Shown here piece after piece: positions 14,158 through 24,612 of a stretch of 64,000 nucleotides of DNA. Source of the stretch: Pseudolactococcus plantarum (GTDB taxonomy: Bacteria; Bacillota; Bacilli; Lactobacillales; Streptococcaceae); assembly GCF_002441715.1 (NCBI RefSeq), contig NZ_JXJX01000011.1, positions 1 through 64,000 of the forward strand, read 5' to 3'. The notes below the pieces were generated by a model, which saw nothing but the letters and a program-made list of their open reading frames with translations, searched no databases and was not told the origin of the DNA. The stretch's first letter is position 1, and every line of letters starts with the position of its first letter. A program made the translations under genes and the position numbers.

Positions 14158-14739
14158 TTACTTGTTCAGTAACTCATGACCTTTATCCTCAACTTTGTCA
14201 GCAACTTCAACAACTTTTTCTGATGTTTCTTCAACTACATCAGCAGCTTGATCTAACAAATCTTCACCTTCTAACTCAAGGATAAAGTCTTCTTCTTCAG
14301 TATCACTCTCAGCATAACCTGATTTAAACTCGTTGACTTTATCAGCCAACTTATCTTTAGTCACTGTCAAAAAATCGATTACTTTATCTTTTGATAATTC
14401 TCCTGAATCAATCTTCGCTTTGATCTCTGTCTTTTTAGACAATAAGTAGGCTTTAGCTTTTTCCGCAGAAATTTCACCATTGTCATATTTTTCTTTGATA
14501 TCATTAAATTTTTCTGTCGAAAAATCAACGATTTGTCCAGATTTTTCATCATAGAAATTTAAGGCAGAATCTTTCACTTCATTGATTTTACCTTTAGGAT
14601 CTTCTTTATAATCCTGATAAAAATCTTTCACATCTTTGCGAAATCTTCTTCCTTCTTTTGGAGCTGTAACTAACGCTGCAACTGCACCACCAATAACACC
14701 TAAAATAGCACCTACTACAAAACCTGTTTTCTTAGCCAT
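14158..14739 (-). CDS. YtxH domain-containing protein
   Basis: A 193-aa protein with an N-terminal membrane segment (VVGAILGVIGGAVAALVTAP) followed by the YtxH signature PKEGRRFRKDVKDF and a long, highly charged helical or coiled region ending in an acidic tail. YtxH-like proteins are envelope/general-stress associated and poorly understood. It starts after AAAGGAG. It lies 91 bp downstream of the DUF948 gene, a common partner in lactic acid bacteria and bacilli, so the two are probably cotranscribed. Confidence 0.85.
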   Translation of the reverse strand: MAKKTGFVVGAILGVIGGAVAALVTAPKEGRRFRKDVKDFYQDYKEDPKGKINEVKDSALNFYDEKSGQIVDFSTEKFNDIKEKYDNGEISAEKAKAYLLSKKTEIKAKIDSGELSKDKVIDFLTVTKDKLADKVNEFKSGYAESDTEEEDFILELEGEDLLDQAADVVEETSEKVVEVADKVEDKGHELLNK

Positions 14740-14830
14740 TCTTTTTCTCCTTTAAACTTTCAACATCATATGTTAACTTTTATCCATTAACATATCATTC
14801 ATACGATTACGTCTCATTACCTAATGATAT

Positions 14831-15259
14831 TTAGCGACTGACATAGTAGCTGTCATCATTTTTTTTCTTTTTATCTTTTTTACGGAATAACTTTCCAGCC
14901 CCTCGACCTAATGTCACCATAGCTGTTGCTTTGCCAACGTTGGAAGCTTTATTTTTCATCCGTGTAGCAAAATTATTTCCCGTATCATTTAGCTTAGATA
15001 CCGTACCAGATAAATCTGCAACAGCAGTAAAGAGAGGATCTATAGTTGCCACTTTACCGTTAATATCCTCTAATAAAGTGTTTGTTTTCCCCATCAATGT
15101 GTCTGCTTGTTTCAACAATATATCGGTATCTTGTGTGACAACACTAATTGTCCGATTAATTTCATCCACAGTTTTCATTAGCTTAACGATTAAAACAATT
15201 AAAAAAATAACTAAAATTGAAATAGCAATAGCTATAATCATAAGTGCTATTTTACCCAT
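14831..15259 (-). CDS. DUF948 domain-containing protein
   Basis: A 142-aa protein with one N-terminal membrane helix (about residues 4-27) and a helical DUF948 region (about 28-105), then a lysine-rich C-terminus. DUF948 proteins are general stress-type proteins usually next to YtxH genes, as here. It starts after AAGAGGTACTT. It is last before the lgt gene in the minus-strand direction, with about 90 bp between them. Confidence 0.85.
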   Translation of the reverse strand: MGKIALMIIAIAISILVIFLIVLIVKLMKTVDEINRTISVVTQDTDILLKQADTLMGKTNTLLEDINGKVATIDPLFTAVADLSGTVSKLNDTGNNFATRMKNKASNVGKATAMVTLGRGAGKLFRKKDKKKKNDDSYYVSR

Positions 15260-15350
15260 AAGTACCTCTTTCTATACGCTACATAAGTTTTTATCCTGAT
15301 ACAACATTGTCATCAAACAGATACTATGCCTTAAATTAAATTATAACAAA

Positions 15351-16148
15351 TTACTGGTTCTTAAGGAAATATTTATGTTTCAGATGATTGTGGCTGCATA
15401 AGATGACTCCTACTATCACCAAAACGACTGATAAGAGTTGTGAGACTCGAATGTTACCAAACATCAAACTATCTGTTCTCATTCCCTCAATCACAAAACG
15501 TCCGACACCATACCACATCAGGTAAAACGCAAAGATATCTCCTGATTTAAGGTGTTTTAAGCGATGTCTAAACACCATAACGATGGTGAAGCCTATCAAA
15601 TTCCAGATAGACTCATATAAAAAAGTGGGGGTGCGATAATGATTATCTATAAACATTTGTTTTTGAATAAAATGAGGTAAAAAATTTAAAGACTGGACGA
15701 TTTTCCCATAAGCTTCTTGGTTAAAGAAATTCCCCCATCGTCCCATAGACTGAGCAACTAAGACACCTGGTACAGCAATATCTAAAAAATCCAGTGGCGC
15801 AATCATCTTATAATATGAAAAGACCATCAAGGTAATTGCACCCGCAATTAACCCACCATAAATAGCTATCCCACCATGCCAGACTGCGATGATTTCACTT
15901 GGATTCTTACTATAATACCCTAAATCAAATAAGACATAGTAAAGTCTAGCACCGATAATCGCTATAGGAAAAGCAATTAAAATAAAATCTAAAATATCAT
16001 CTGGTTTAATTTTCTTACTAGGGGCTTCACGCATAGCTAACCATACCGCTAAGATGACACCTGATACGATACAAAGCGCATACCATCTGATTTCAAATGG
16101 CCCCAGTTTTAAAGCAATCGGATTGATTGCAGATACTATATTTATCAT
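15351..16148 (-). CDS. lgt: Prolipoprotein diacylglyceryl transferase
   Basis: A 265-aa integral membrane enzyme that moves diacylglyceryl from phosphatidylglycerol onto the lipobox Cys of prolipoproteins. It shows the Lgt signature with GGLIAGA and the [13 protein letters not shown] segment holding the conserved Arg and Asn residues, plus seven hydrophobic helices. ATG 16148 ([10 protein letters not shown]) is the likely start; it lies one base after the hprK stop, so translation is probably coupled. The hprK-lgt order is standard in Firmicutes. Confidence 0.95.
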   Translation of the reverse strand: MINIVSAINPIALKLGPFEIRWYALCIVSGVILAVWLAMREAPSKKIKPDDILDFILIAFPIAIIGARLYYVLFDLGYYSKNPSEIIAVWHGGIAIYGGLIAGAITLMVFSYYKMIAPLDFLDIAVPGVLVAQSMGRWGNFFNQEAYGKIVQSLNFLPHFIQKQMFIDNHYRTPTFLYESIWNLIGFTIVMVFRHRLKHLKSGDIFAFYLMWYGVGRFVIEGMRTDSLMFGNIRVSQLLSVVLVIVGVILCSHNHLKHKYFLKNQ

Positions 16149-16149
16149 C

Positions 16150-17073
16150 TTATGAATTTCTCTCAATCAAGGCCGATAGTCGATCTTCAAACATTTTTGT
16201 TGCATCAAATCCCATATTTTTTGCCCTGAAATTCATGACTGCAGCTTCTATAATAACAGATACATTTCGGCCTGTTGTAACTGGTATTTTAATTTGTGGT
16301 ACTGCAACATCAGAAAACATGACCGTTGTTTCACCATTACCTAATCGATCATAGGTATTACTTTTTTCATAATTTTCTAAGTTCACTGTTAAGTCTATCT
16401 GTGCATAGTCCATTACTGCTCCTGCTCCAAAAAGACTCATTACATCAATGATCCCTACGCCTCGAAGTTCAATAAGATGACGCAAAATTTCAGCAGGTTC
16501 ACCCATCAATGTAAATTCATCTTTTTGATACACATCAACTCTGTCATCGGCTACTAGACGATGCCCCCGTTTGATTAACTCTAAACCAGTCTCAGATTTA
16601 CCGATACCTGATGAGCCTTGAATCAGCACACCAACACCAAATATATCCATCAAGACACCATGCACTGTCGTTCTAATCGCTAACTTTTCATCTAAAAAGG
16701 ATGTGATTGCACCATTTAAACGACTTGTTGGTTCACTAGACTGCAATAACACAGTGTCTCTTTTTTTAGCAACATGGATCATTTCATCTGGAATTGAAAG
16801 ACCTCTTGCAATAATAATCGCAGGCGTTTCTTCGGTTACAATGTTTTTCAACAAATCATAGCGATTATCACCAATGACATTATGTGCATACGACCACTCT
16901 TTCATCCCAAAAAGTTGAATCCGTTCGGGTGTATAATACTCTAAGTAACCCGTCATTTCAAGTCCTGGTCGCGTGACATCTGAGGTCGTGATTTCTTTTT
17001 TTAGAGCTGTTTCAGAGGAATAAATGACATCAAATTTAATTTTTTTAAGCAAGTCTGCAACTGTTACTACCAT
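16150..17073 (-). CDS. hprK: HPr kinase/phosphorylase
   Basis: A 307-aa bifunctional enzyme that phosphorylates HPr on Ser46 and so drives CcpA-dependent carbon catabolite control. It has an N-terminal HPrK-N domain (1-130) and a C-terminal kinase domain with the Walker A GSSGIGKS (153-160) and the family signature around [10 protein letters not shown]. It starts with ATG after AAAGTGAG. It is the first gene of hprK-lgt. Candidate cre sites elsewhere in the window (before ackA, glpF and a small gene) fit an active CcpA system. Confidence 0.96.
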   Translation of the reverse strand: MVVTVADLLKKIKFDVIYSSETALKKEITTSDVTRPGLEMTGYLEYYTPERIQLFGMKEWSYAHNVIGDNRYDLLKNIVTEETPAIIIARGLSIPDEMIHVAKKRDTVLLQSSEPTSRLNGAITSFLDEKLAIRTTVHGVLMDIFGVGVLIQGSSGIGKSETGLELIKRGHRLVADDRVDVYQKDEFTLMGEPAEILRHLIELRGVGIIDVMSLFGAGAVMDYAQIDLTVNLENYEKSNTYDRLGNGETTVMFSDVAVPQIKIPVTTGRNVSVIIEAAVMNFRAKNMGFDATKMFEDRLSALIERNS

Positions 17074-17265
17074 ATTTTCTCACTTTCTTTTTTGAGTGGT
17101 ACACCAAGCTTTTAGTAATCATAAAACACGACTATCTCACCCTGACTACTGAGCCTTACTGATACATTTTAGTATAATACACTTTAACCTTTTACTTATG
17201 ATTTTATAGTCACGATCACCAATAACAGTTAAGTCATACTTGCTATCATTATAACAAAAAAACGA

Positions 17266-17301
17266 AAAAAACGCTTTGTCATGAGCATGACTAGCGTTTT
17301 A
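17266..17301 (-). terminator. Terminator after the PspC gene
   Basis: The outer stem (AAAACGCT / AGCGTTTT) and inner stem (GTCAT / ATGAC) form a hairpin with A/T runs 14 bp beyond the gene's stop. Confidence 0.7.
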
Positions 17302-17314
17302 CTTTATCGATTAA

Positions 17315-17641
17315 TTAAAATTGTGACCATTCATCGTTGTCATCAAAAGGCGTGACATCTTTTCTTTTTTTTGCTTTATTTTGCTGATCACCAGGCCATT
17401 GTGAAAAGTTAGAGAAATCCTGTTTAGTTCCGCTATTTTCACGTGGCGCTTCTGGTAAAATAATTGATATCACAAAATAAATTAAAATGAGTGATCCAAA
17501 ACTCGTCAATGCCAAGATGGCATAAACAATTCGTATGATCGTCACAACATCCTCAGGCCAACCATAGTAGTCAGCAAGTCCACCGATGACACCTGATATT
17601 TTCTTATTTGTCCTTGATTTTGTCAACCTCTTACTTGACAT
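17315..17641 (-). CDS. PspC domain envelope-stress membrane protein
   Basis: A 108-aa protein with a PspC domain (about residues 5-65: RSRTNKKISGVIGGLADYYG-like start and a membrane helix around 37-62) and a polar tail. PspC/LiaY-type proteins sit in the membrane and relay cell-envelope stress. It is preceded by AAAGGGGA and lies 37 bp after the DUF4097 gene; the pair resembles the lia/psp-type stress modules of Firmicutes. Confidence 0.88.
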   Translation of the reverse strand: MSSKRLTKSRTNKKISGVIGGLADYYGWPEDVVTIIRIVYAILALTSFGSLILIYFVISIILPEAPRENSGTKQDFSNFSQWPGDQQNKAKKRKDVTPFDDNDEWSQF

Positions 17642-17678
17642 CTATATCCCCTTTATTATACTCGACAATCTTAGTAGC

Positions 17679-18914
17679 TCAAGCATCTGATTGTACATTA
17701 TGATCAGAATTTTCAGCTTCATCAGATTTTTCAATTTCATCAGATTTTTCAATTTCACCAGATTTTTCAATTTCATCAGATTTTTCAATTTCACCAGATT
17801 TTTCAGTTTTATCTTCCGTTGTATTGACAGTATCTGTTACATCATTCTCAGTTACAGGTGTTGTTGCTTCTGGCTCAACTGCTAGACCATCTTTTAGCCA
17901 AATGCTACCCGTATTTGTTGAGATATCTAATGTTAAGCTGTTAACTGCTTTTCTGACTAGCGCTGCACCATTCTTAGTAATTTCTAACGGTGTATCTAAG
18001 GCAACACGTGTTTTATAGCTACCAAACGTTGTCTTGATATAGCCTACCAACCCTATATTTTCAGGTACTGAAATCTTGATATCGCCGTTTACATTTTTGA
18101 CTTTAAGATTTTCACCATCAAGGGATGTTGTTGTCACAAGAATCTCACCATTCACGTTTGTAATATCAGCTGTCTCAAAATTTGCGACTACACGGACTTC
18201 TCCATTAACAGATTTAACATATAGTGCACCTAAATGACAGCGTTGAACAGTCAAATCACCGTTGACTTTTTTAATGTTAAGCTCCTGTGCTGTCAACTCT
18301 TCTAGTGTCATTGTACCATTTACGACATCAAGTTTAGCTGTTTTTAATGCATTAAGTGGCAATGTTACTGTCACATCGACAACAATTCGCTTACTTTTTA
18401 CTGCGACTAATAATTCATCTTGTTGTAACTCAATGCTGACATTATCTTGTATAAATTCATCAAGTAATGCTTCTGAGATACCACCATATACTTTATAACT
18501 TACTTCCACAATCGTTTTTTTGACATCTTTAGTTTTAACCGTAACATCTCCTGTTGTTGCTGTCACTGTTAAGTTATTGATTGGTCCTTCAAACGCTTTG
18601 AAATCAGATTTGCTAAGATATTTTAGACTAGGAAAACCATTACTAAAATCAACATTATCATTCACAGATTTTTTTGCAGAATGAAGCATATTTTTCATAA
18701 AAGAGCCTGCTTGGTTCATAAACTGTTTGAACGCTTCTGATGAATCTGTTTGATAACCATCTTTATCTCTCGCTTGAGATGTTTCATCACCTTCGTAAGT
18801 TTCCTGACCAGCATCACCTGATAAACCTGACTTCTCAAGTAGCTCAATCGCTTCATTTTCTGTTATAATGCCCTTGCGCATCAAATCTAAAATTCTTTCT
18901 TTTTGATTGCTCAT
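17679..18914 (-). CDS. DUF4097 beta-repeat protein with SHOCT-like N-terminus (LiaG-like)
   Basis: A 411-aa protein. The N-terminus (MSNQKERILDLMRKGIITEN, then AIELLEK) is a short-helix module for DUF4097-type regulators. Residues about 100-345 are a DUF4097 beta-helix with repeated NVNGDI-type turns. The C-terminus is acidic with hexapeptide repeats EIEKSG/EIEKSD. No signal peptide or membrane helix is seen. ATG 18914 is preferred over an upstream ATG at 18983, which would add 23 unconserved residues. It is coupled to a PspC gene, suggesting an envelope-stress role. Confidence 0.8.
   Translation of the reverse strand: MSNQKERILDLMRKGIITENEAIELLEKSGLSGDAGQETYEGDETSQARDKDGYQTDSSEAFKQFMNQAGSFMKNMLHSAKKSVNDNVDFSNGFPSLKYLSKSDFKAFEGPINNLTVTATTGDVTVKTKDVKKTIVEVSYKVYGGISEALLDEFIQDNVSIELQQDELLVAVKSKRIVVDVTVTLPLNALKTAKLDVVNGTMTLEELTAQELNIKKVNGDLTVQRCHLGALYVKSVNGEVRVVANFETADITNVNGEILVTTTSLDGENLKVKNVNGDIKISVPENIGLVGYIKTTFGSYKTRVALDTPLEITKNGAALVRKAVNSLTLDISTNTGSIWLKDGLAVEPEATTPVTENDVTDTVNTTEDKTEKSGEIEKSDEIEKSGEIEKSDEIEKSDEAENSDHNVQSDA
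17711..17808 (-). repeat. 18-bp tandem repeats encoding EIEKS(G/D)
   Basis: About five near-identical 18-bp units within the 3' end of the DUF4097 gene encode alternating EIEKSG and EIEKSD. They stay in frame, so copy number can vary without breaking the gene. Confidence 0.8.
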
Positions 18915-19024
18915 ATATATCACACTTTCTTTTTTAAGTTGATTTAAAATCCATTTTTCATTAAAACTGGATATGTAGTACATTAACTTTCTTGCCTACA
19001 AGTTTATTATCCCATGTTTGAATT

Positions 19025-19058
19025 AAAAAAAAATCAGGCCTAAGTCTGATTTTTTTTT
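19025..19058 (-). terminator. ileS terminator
   Basis: AAAAAAAAATCAG / CTGATTTTTTTTT forms a hairpin two bases beyond the ileS stop codon. Confidence 0.85.
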
Positions 19059-19060
19059 GC

Positions 19061-21862
19061 TTATGCGTTAATATCAAATCCTTCAGTCGCAATTTCTGGG
19101 AATGATTGATCAACGATACTTGCACAATTGTTACAAAGTGCTTCATAGTGAGCATTAGCATGAGTACCGACCGTTTCATCAATACGACGACAACGTTGAC
19201 AAACCTCACCTGTCGCATGGACAACTAAAATATCATTATCCGCTACAGTAAGTGTTTTTTCAGTTAATGGTTGAGTTGTGATCGTAAATTGCGAAACAAT
19301 CAACAATGTAGCCAAGTCTTCTTCCTGAGCAATACGAGCTAACAAGGCATTAGTTACCTCATCTGGCTTGACAGATACACTTGCTTCAAGAGATTTTCCG
19401 ATGACTTTTTCATCCCGTGCAATTTCTAATGCCTTATGGACACTAGTCCGGAACTCTAAGAAGGCCGTCCAGACATCTATAATTTCATCTGCATTTTGCA
19501 TGCTATCAGCTTTTGGCATTTCTGTCAGATAAGCATAAGCTTCCTCTTCTTGTTCAAGATATGACCAAATTTCTTCTGCTGTATGTGGGATAATAGGTAC
19601 CAAAAGTTTTGTCAATTTGACTAAAATTTCATACATCACCGTTTGCATACGTCTACGTTCCAAACTATTTTCAGATTGAATATAAACAACGTCTTTTGCA
19701 AAATCAAGATAGAAAGCTGACAAATCATTTGTTAAGAAGTTAAAGATCGTACGATAAACATCCATAAAGCTGTAACGATCGTATGCTTCACAAACCGATT
19801 GAATCACTTGATTCAATCTAACAAGCATATATTTATCTGAGCCATGTAAATCATCTATCGCCACAGTATCTTTAGTTTTATCAAAGTCTGATGTATTGGC
19901 AATCAAAAAGCGTAGTGTATTTCTAATTTTACGGTAAGCTTCTGAAGTTTGACCAATTAAATCCATAGACACACGAACATCTGATGTACTATCAACACTG
20001 GCAACCCATAATCTCAAAATGTCTGCACCATACTGTCTTGTGACATCTTTTGGTGCAATACCATTACCTAAAGATTTAGAGAATTTACGACCTTTAGCAT
20101 CCTGTACAAAGCCTTGTGATAAGACTGCTTTATAAGGTGCTATGCCATTAACAGCGACTGATGTTGTGATAGATGAATTGAACCAACCACGATACTGGTC
20201 AGATCCTTCTAAATAAAGATCTGCTGGATAACTTAGTTCGTCACGTTGATTTAATACACCATTCCATGATGACCCTGAATCAAACCAAACATCCATAATA
20301 TCAGTTTCCTTGGTAAATAGACCATTAGGAGAACCTGGATGAGAGAATCCTTGTGGCAACAACTCGCTCGCATCCCGTTCCCACCAAATGATTGACCCAT
20401 GTTCAGCAAAAAGTTGGGCAATATGTTCTGTCGTTTCTGGTGTGATGATTGCAGTGCCATCTTCAGCATAAAAGATTGGTAATGGCACTCCCCAAGCACG
20501 CTGACGACTGATTACCCAGTCACCACGATCTCGAATCATATTATAGAGACGAGTTTTACCCCAAGGAATTACCCAATCTACTTTTTCCACTTCAGATAAA
20601 ATGTTGTCTCGGAATTTATCAATAGATGCAAACCATTGCGGTGTTGCGCGATAGATAACTGGTTTTTTCGTACGCCAGTCATGTGGATAACTATGCGTAA
20701 AGAAATCAAGTTTTAATAAAGCATCCTTTTCTTCTAGGAGTTCGCTTACTTTTTTATTACCTTCATCGTAGAATAGACCTTCAAATCCAGGCGCTTCGTC
20801 TGTATAATAGCCACGATCATCGATTGGTGACACAACAGGCAATTTATATTTTCTACTGTAGATATAGTCATCCTCACCATGACCAGGAGCAGCGTGTACT
20901 AATCCTGTTCCTGAGTCTAGTGTGACATAATCAGCATTCATCACAAGACTATCACGATCATAAAATGGATGTTTCGCAACCATACCATCTAGTTCAGACC
21001 CTTTAATTGTTTGAATGACTTGGTAATCTTCCCATGCTAATTTTTCAGCAACAGTCGCTAACAACTCTGAGGCAATTACAAATTTACGGTCATTTACTGC
21101 AACTAAAACATAATCATAGTCTGGATGTGTAAAAATACCTTGGTTTGATGGAATTGTCCATGGTGTTGTTGTCCAAATAACGAATTCCGTATCAGCAGGT
21201 AAAAGTCCTTTAGTATCGCTTGCTTTAAAGGCAATATAAATAGATGCTGAGCGTACATCTTGATACTCTATTTCAGCTTCAGCAAGTGAACTTTCAGAAG
21301 ATGGTGACCAGTAGATTGGTTTAGCACCTTTATAGATATAGTTCTTTTCTGCCATCTTACCAAACACACGGATTTGAGCAGCTTCATATTCTGGTTTTAA
21401 GGTAACATATGGATTTTCCCAATTTCCTAAAACCCCGAGTGATTTAAAGCCTTTACGTTGCAAATCAACTTGTGTTAAGGCATATTCTTGACACATTCTT
21501 AGATAGTCTGCACGATCAAGTTCTTTACGCTTCACACCTTTTTTAGTCAAAACTTGTTCGATTGGCAGACCATGCGTATCCCATCCTGGTACATATGGTG
21601 CACAAAATCCTGCCATATTTTTATAACGGATAATGATATCTTTAGAAATTTTGTTTAAGGCATGACCAACATGAATATCACCATTTGCATACGGAGGGCC
21701 ATCATGTAAAGTAAACGAAGGTTTTCCTTTATTTTCCTTCAGACGGTTATCATAAAGCTTAGCTTCATCCCAAGATTCCTGCATTTTAGGTTCTTTATTT
21801 GGTAATCCTGCACGCATTGGAAAGGCTGTTTTCCCAAGGTTCAATGTATCTTTAATTTTCAT
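19061..21862 (-). CDS. ileS: Isoleucyl-tRNA synthetase
   Basis: A 933-aa class I synthetase charging tRNA-Ile. It has the HIGH motif ([11 protein letters not shown], near residue 65), the KMSKS motif ([10 protein letters not shown], near 595), the editing (CP1) domain between them and a C-terminal zinc finger (CQRC...CNNC). The length is typical. No good Shine-Dalgarno stands before ATG 21862. Instead an 8-codon mini-ORF with a GAGGG site ends two bases before it. A T-box riboswitch lies upstream. It follows divIVA as in other Gram-positive division clusters. Confidence 0.97.
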   Translation of the reverse strand: MKIKDTLNLGKTAFPMRAGLPNKEPKMQESWDEAKLYDNRLKENKGKPSFTLHDGPPYANGDIHVGHALNKISKDIIIRYKNMAGFCAPYVPGWDTHGLPIEQVLTKKGVKRKELDRADYLRMCQEYALTQVDLQRKGFKSLGVLGNWENPYVTLKPEYEAAQIRVFGKMAEKNYIYKGAKPIYWSPSSESSLAEAEIEYQDVRSASIYIAFKASDTKGLLPADTEFVIWTTTPWTIPSNQGIFTHPDYDYVLVAVNDRKFVIASELLATVAEKLAWEDYQVIQTIKGSELDGMVAKHPFYDRDSLVMNADYVTLDSGTGLVHAAPGHGEDDYIYSRKYKLPVVSPIDDRGYYTDEAPGFEGLFYDEGNKKVSELLEEKDALLKLDFFTHSYPHDWRTKKPVIYRATPQWFASIDKFRDNILSEVEKVDWVIPWGKTRLYNMIRDRGDWVISRQRAWGVPLPIFYAEDGTAIITPETTEHIAQLFAEHGSIIWWERDASELLPQGFSHPGSPNGLFTKETDIMDVWFDSGSSWNGVLNQRDELSYPADLYLEGSDQYRGWFNSSITTSVAVNGIAPYKAVLSQGFVQDAKGRKFSKSLGNGIAPKDVTRQYGADILRLWVASVDSTSDVRVSMDLIGQTSEAYRKIRNTLRFLIANTSDFDKTKDTVAIDDLHGSDKYMLVRLNQVIQSVCEAYDRYSFMDVYRTIFNFLTNDLSAFYLDFAKDVVYIQSENSLERRRMQTVMYEILVKLTKLLVPIIPHTAEEIWSYLEQEEEAYAYLTEMPKADSMQNADEIIDVWTAFLEFRTSVHKALEIARDEKVIGKSLEASVSVKPDEVTNALLARIAQEEDLATLLIVSQFTITTQPLTEKTLTVADNDILVVHATGEVCQRCRRIDETVGTHANAHYEALCNNCASIVDQSFPEIATEGFDINA

Positions 21863-22009
21863 AATTAATTGTAAGATGACAATAGCATCATCTCAACCCT
21901 CACTTTTCTTATAATTTTGTTTTATATTAGCTAGATAACAAGCTAAGCATAGCGTGTTCATCATTAGTATACGTTTACAACCATGGCTTTAGAGCTTATG
22001 TTTATCGAA

Positions 22010-22240
22010 AAAATAAAAAAAGGCTCTTCGAAAGGGACGAAAAGCCGTGGTACCACCCTAATTCGCTTGACTTGCAAGCCTCAATAGTCTTGTAAAGGAG
22101 ACCACTCTATGACCATATCCTTTGTTTTAAATCATATCTTCATATCTATTAAAACAAAGAGTAAACAAGTTGATAGCCATTAATTAAGGGATTGCAAGAC
22201 TTCCACCATCTCTTGCTCGCTGATAATATTAATTAACGAC
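22010..22240 (-). promoter_or_regulatory. T-box riboswitch of ileS
   Basis: The conserved T-box AGGGTGGTACCACG occurs on the minus strand at 22046-22059. It is followed by a GC-rich terminator hairpin with a T run (22015-22046). Upstream lies a stem I-type region with GGTGG. This is the standard uncharged-tRNA sensing leader; the gene context makes the ligand tRNA-Ile. The specifier codon was not assigned with confidence. Confidence 0.92.
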
Positions 22241-22250
22241 ATAGGCTTGT

Positions 22251-22949
22251 TTATGCTTCAGTTTCTGTATCTTTTTTATCAGTATCTACATCAACATCAG
22301 CTGTTACAGGCTCTGCAACAGGTGCTGCTGCTTCTTGAGCATCAAGTATCGCAGAAACTTCGTTGACAGTCTGACTAATCTGAACTGTATTACCTTCATG
22401 AGTATCTATAATTTCTTTAAGTTTTTCTACACCATCTCCAATGTATGTTGTCGTTGGTTTTAGAATTTCTTCCCACTCATGAGATTTAATACCTTCTAAT
22501 TGAGATTCAACCATCAAAGCCATACGTTGGTGATAAATTCTCATTTTACGTTTTAGTTCTTCTGTCTCTTTGACCAATTGACGTGCATCATCAGAAGCAG
22601 AATTCAAAATCACACCAGCTTCTTTTTTAGCAGCTTCTAAAATGTATTGGGCTTTTTGGCCTGCCTCAACCGTAATCGCATTTGCTTCATTTATAGCATG
22701 CTCTTTCAAGTTGTCTGCAGCACTTTGTGCCACTACAATCGACTTATTTAAAGAGTCTTTCATGCCTTCATATGACTCAACACGCTCACGTAAACTTTTT
22801 AGTTCGCGATCTTGATCTTTGATTTTTTCTGCAAATTCATCATAATCTCTAATGATCAAATCTAGAAAATCATCAACATCTACTTTATTGTAGCCTCGCA
22901 CTTTTGTTGCAAAGGTTTTATTTTGAACATCTAAACTATTTAAACTCAT
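22251..22949 (-). CDS. divIVA: Cell division protein DivIVA
   Basis: A 232-aa protein with the DivIVA N-terminal lipid-binding domain (SLDVQNKTFATKVRGYNKVD, then VDDFLD) and long coiled coils (about 30-165), ending in an acidic Ala/Val-rich tail. It binds negatively curved membrane at poles and septa and recruits partners. ATG 22949 follows AAAGGGAA; the longer frame reaching into ylmH is not needed. It is the last gene of the division cluster before ileS. Confidence 0.95.
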   Translation of the reverse strand: MSLNSLDVQNKTFATKVRGYNKVDVDDFLDLIIRDYDEFAEKIKDQDRELKSLRERVESYEGMKDSLNKSIVVAQSAADNLKEHAINEANAITVEAGQKAQYILEAAKKEAGVILNSASDDARQLVKETEELKRKMRIYHQRMALMVESQLEGIKSHEWEEILKPTTTYIGDGVEKLKEIIDTHEGNTVQISQTVNEVSAILDAQEAAAPVAEPVTADVDVDTDKKDTETEA

Positions 22950-22968
22950 AAGATTCCCTTTCTTAATG

Positions 22969-23763
22969 CTACTTACTTGATATAATTTGAACTTCAACTC
23001 TGATTTTATTTTTTTTCGTAAGACCTAAGTTATGAAGTAATTTTACTCTACCAAATCCACGAATACTAATCAAATCTGTTTCAAAAAGTTCAAAATCATT
23101 TCGTAATACTTCTGCGTAATTAACCTTAACTTTATTTGACTGAATTAATTTTTGCGCTTGACTACGAGAGTAATTAAATATACTAGCAATTACTTTATCC
23201 AAACGCAAACTAGATAAGCTCACCGTTTTGTAATCTAGTTGATCAGGGACTTTAACGTATTGTTCTGGTTTAATTTCACTGATTTTTACACCACTACGTG
23301 CTATTTTCTGTATTTTTTCGATAAATACTGACACCATTTTTTGATCTACAAATACCTGTGCAAATGATGGATGGACAGTAATGTCTCCTATTTTTGCTCG
23401 GTCAACTCCTGTTTCACCAAGTAATGTCCCTAATATTTGTGAATGCTTAAGTGTGACGAATTTACTTGCAAACCCTATTTGTAAACAAGATAACTCAAAA
23501 TCAGAAAGAGACAATTGGTAATAATCCGGCGCTATAATCAGCTTCACATATTCTGTTTCAGCAATCATAGTGCTAGAATAAAGGTGAATATCTTGTTGCT
23601 TAGCTTGATTCAGCACAGTTTGTAAGATATAGCATTCTCTAGGATTTAAAAAATCTGTCGTCACAATACTATAAGTAGCTGAAACTTTATCAATCCAATC
23701 CGTCACCTTATCGATGAATAAGCGCTCACTTGGGCGGAAGTGCTGATATATGTCGTTAGCCAT
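22969..23763 (-). CDS. ylmH: YlmH-like S4-domain RNA-binding protein
   Basis: A 264-aa protein with an N-terminal YlmH domain and a C-terminal S4 RNA-binding domain (about 185-245, SSLRLDKVIASIFNYSRSQA). YlmH homologues act in division and in rescue or handling of stalled ribosomes. The start ATG at 23763 overlaps the yggT stop by one base (TAATG), so translation is coupled. It lies between ylmG and divIVA as in streptococci. Confidence 0.92.
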   Translation of the reverse strand: MANDIYQHFRPSERLFIDKVTDWIDKVSATYSIVTTDFLNPRECYILQTVLNQAKQQDIHLYSSTMIAETEYVKLIIAPDYYQLSLSDFELSCLQIGFASKFVTLKHSQILGTLLGETGVDRAKIGDITVHPSFAQVFVDQKMVSVFIEKIQKIARSGVKISEIKPEQYVKVPDQLDYKTVSLSSLRLDKVIASIFNYSRSQAQKLIQSNKVKVNYAEVLRNDFELFETDLISIRGFGRVKLLHNLGLTKKNKIRVEVQIISSK

Positions 23764-24008
23764 TATGCAATGATCAGCAACAAGCGTTGGATACAATTTA
23801 AAGCAATAATTGCAACGACCACTGTAAAATCAATACCCGCAAATTGAAGTGGTAATGGATCAAAAATAGATAGGAAAGGTCTTGAAACAGATTCAATCAG
23901 TTTACCAATTTGATTATTTCTTAACCCTGGCACCCAGCTCATTAACGCATAAGCAATCAAGATCCACTCATAGAATGTGATCAAATGATACAAGAAGTAA
24001 ATAATCAT
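23763..24008 (-). CDS. ylmG: YggT/YlmG family membrane protein
   Basis: An 81-aa protein with two membrane helices (about 3-22 and 60-80) and the conserved amphipathic middle SWVPG..NQIGKLIESVS. It is a small partner protein of the division cluster. Its ATG overlaps the sepF stop (ATGA). Function is poorly defined; homologues influence nucleoid and septum organisation. Confidence 0.92.
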   Translation of the reverse strand: MIIYFLYHLITFYEWILIAYALMSWVPGLRNNQIGKLIESVSRPFLSIFDPLPLQFAGIDFTVVVAIIALNCIQRLLLIIA

Positions 24009-24562
24009 TGGAAATTATCCATTCCTTCAAAATTTCGACCTGACAGAATACTCATTTCCTTTTCAGCATCAACTGTCATGCCATTTGGTGTAAGTAAGAA
24101 GATTTGTCCACCGACATTTTGAATATCACCGTCAAGTGTAAAGACAACCCCTGTCAAAAAGTCGATCGAACGACGAGCTTGTTGATCACCCATATTTTTA
24201 AAGTTGACCAATACGCTCTCTCCATTTCGGACAATACGTGCTGATTCCATAATATTATCATACGCAGCAGGCTCTTTAATGGCGATAGTTGGTATAATAC
24301 TTGAAGCTGTAGACGTTTGACGTTGCTGACTTGAAGCTCTTTTATTATTATGATTCAAGTTTTCTGTTTGACGAGATGCTTTACGTTCATAGTTAAAATC
24401 TGATTCTTGACTCGTAGGCTTCTGTACTGCTTGCAATGTCGATTGACTTTTCACCTGACTCTGAACCACTTGTGGTTGGGGACGTGAAGGAGTTGACATC
24501 TCCTCTTCTTCTCCCAAATTAAAATACTCTTTTGCTTTTTCAATATACTCTTTTAAAGCCAT
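24005..24562 (-). CDS. sepF: Cell division protein SepF
   Basis: A 185-aa protein with an N-terminal amphipathic membrane anchor (ALKEYIEKAKEYFNLG), a Ser/Gln-rich linker (about 25-95) and the C-terminal SepF/DUF552 domain (about 100-180) that polymerises into arcs and binds the FtsZ tail. It starts with ATG after AGGTAG and overlaps ylmG by four bases. Confidence 0.95.
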   Translation of the reverse strand: MALKEYIEKAKEYFNLGEEEEMSTPSRPQPQVVQSQVKSQSTLQAVQKPTSQESDFNYERKASRQTENLNHNNKRASSQQRQTSTASSIIPTIAIKEPAAYDNIMESARIVRNGESVLVNFKNMGDQQARRSIDFLTGVVFTLDGDIQNVGGQIFLLTPNGMTVDAEKEMSILSGRNFEGMDNFQ

Positions 24563-24612
24563 TAATTTCTACCTACTTACTCTATCTCATCTCTAATATT
24601 GAGAGCTATTAT

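Noticed and set aside
17711-17808. Short regular repeats that could suggest a CRISPR array
   Set aside because: The units are directly adjacent 18-mers in frame within a coding sequence, with no spacers and no cas genes in the window.
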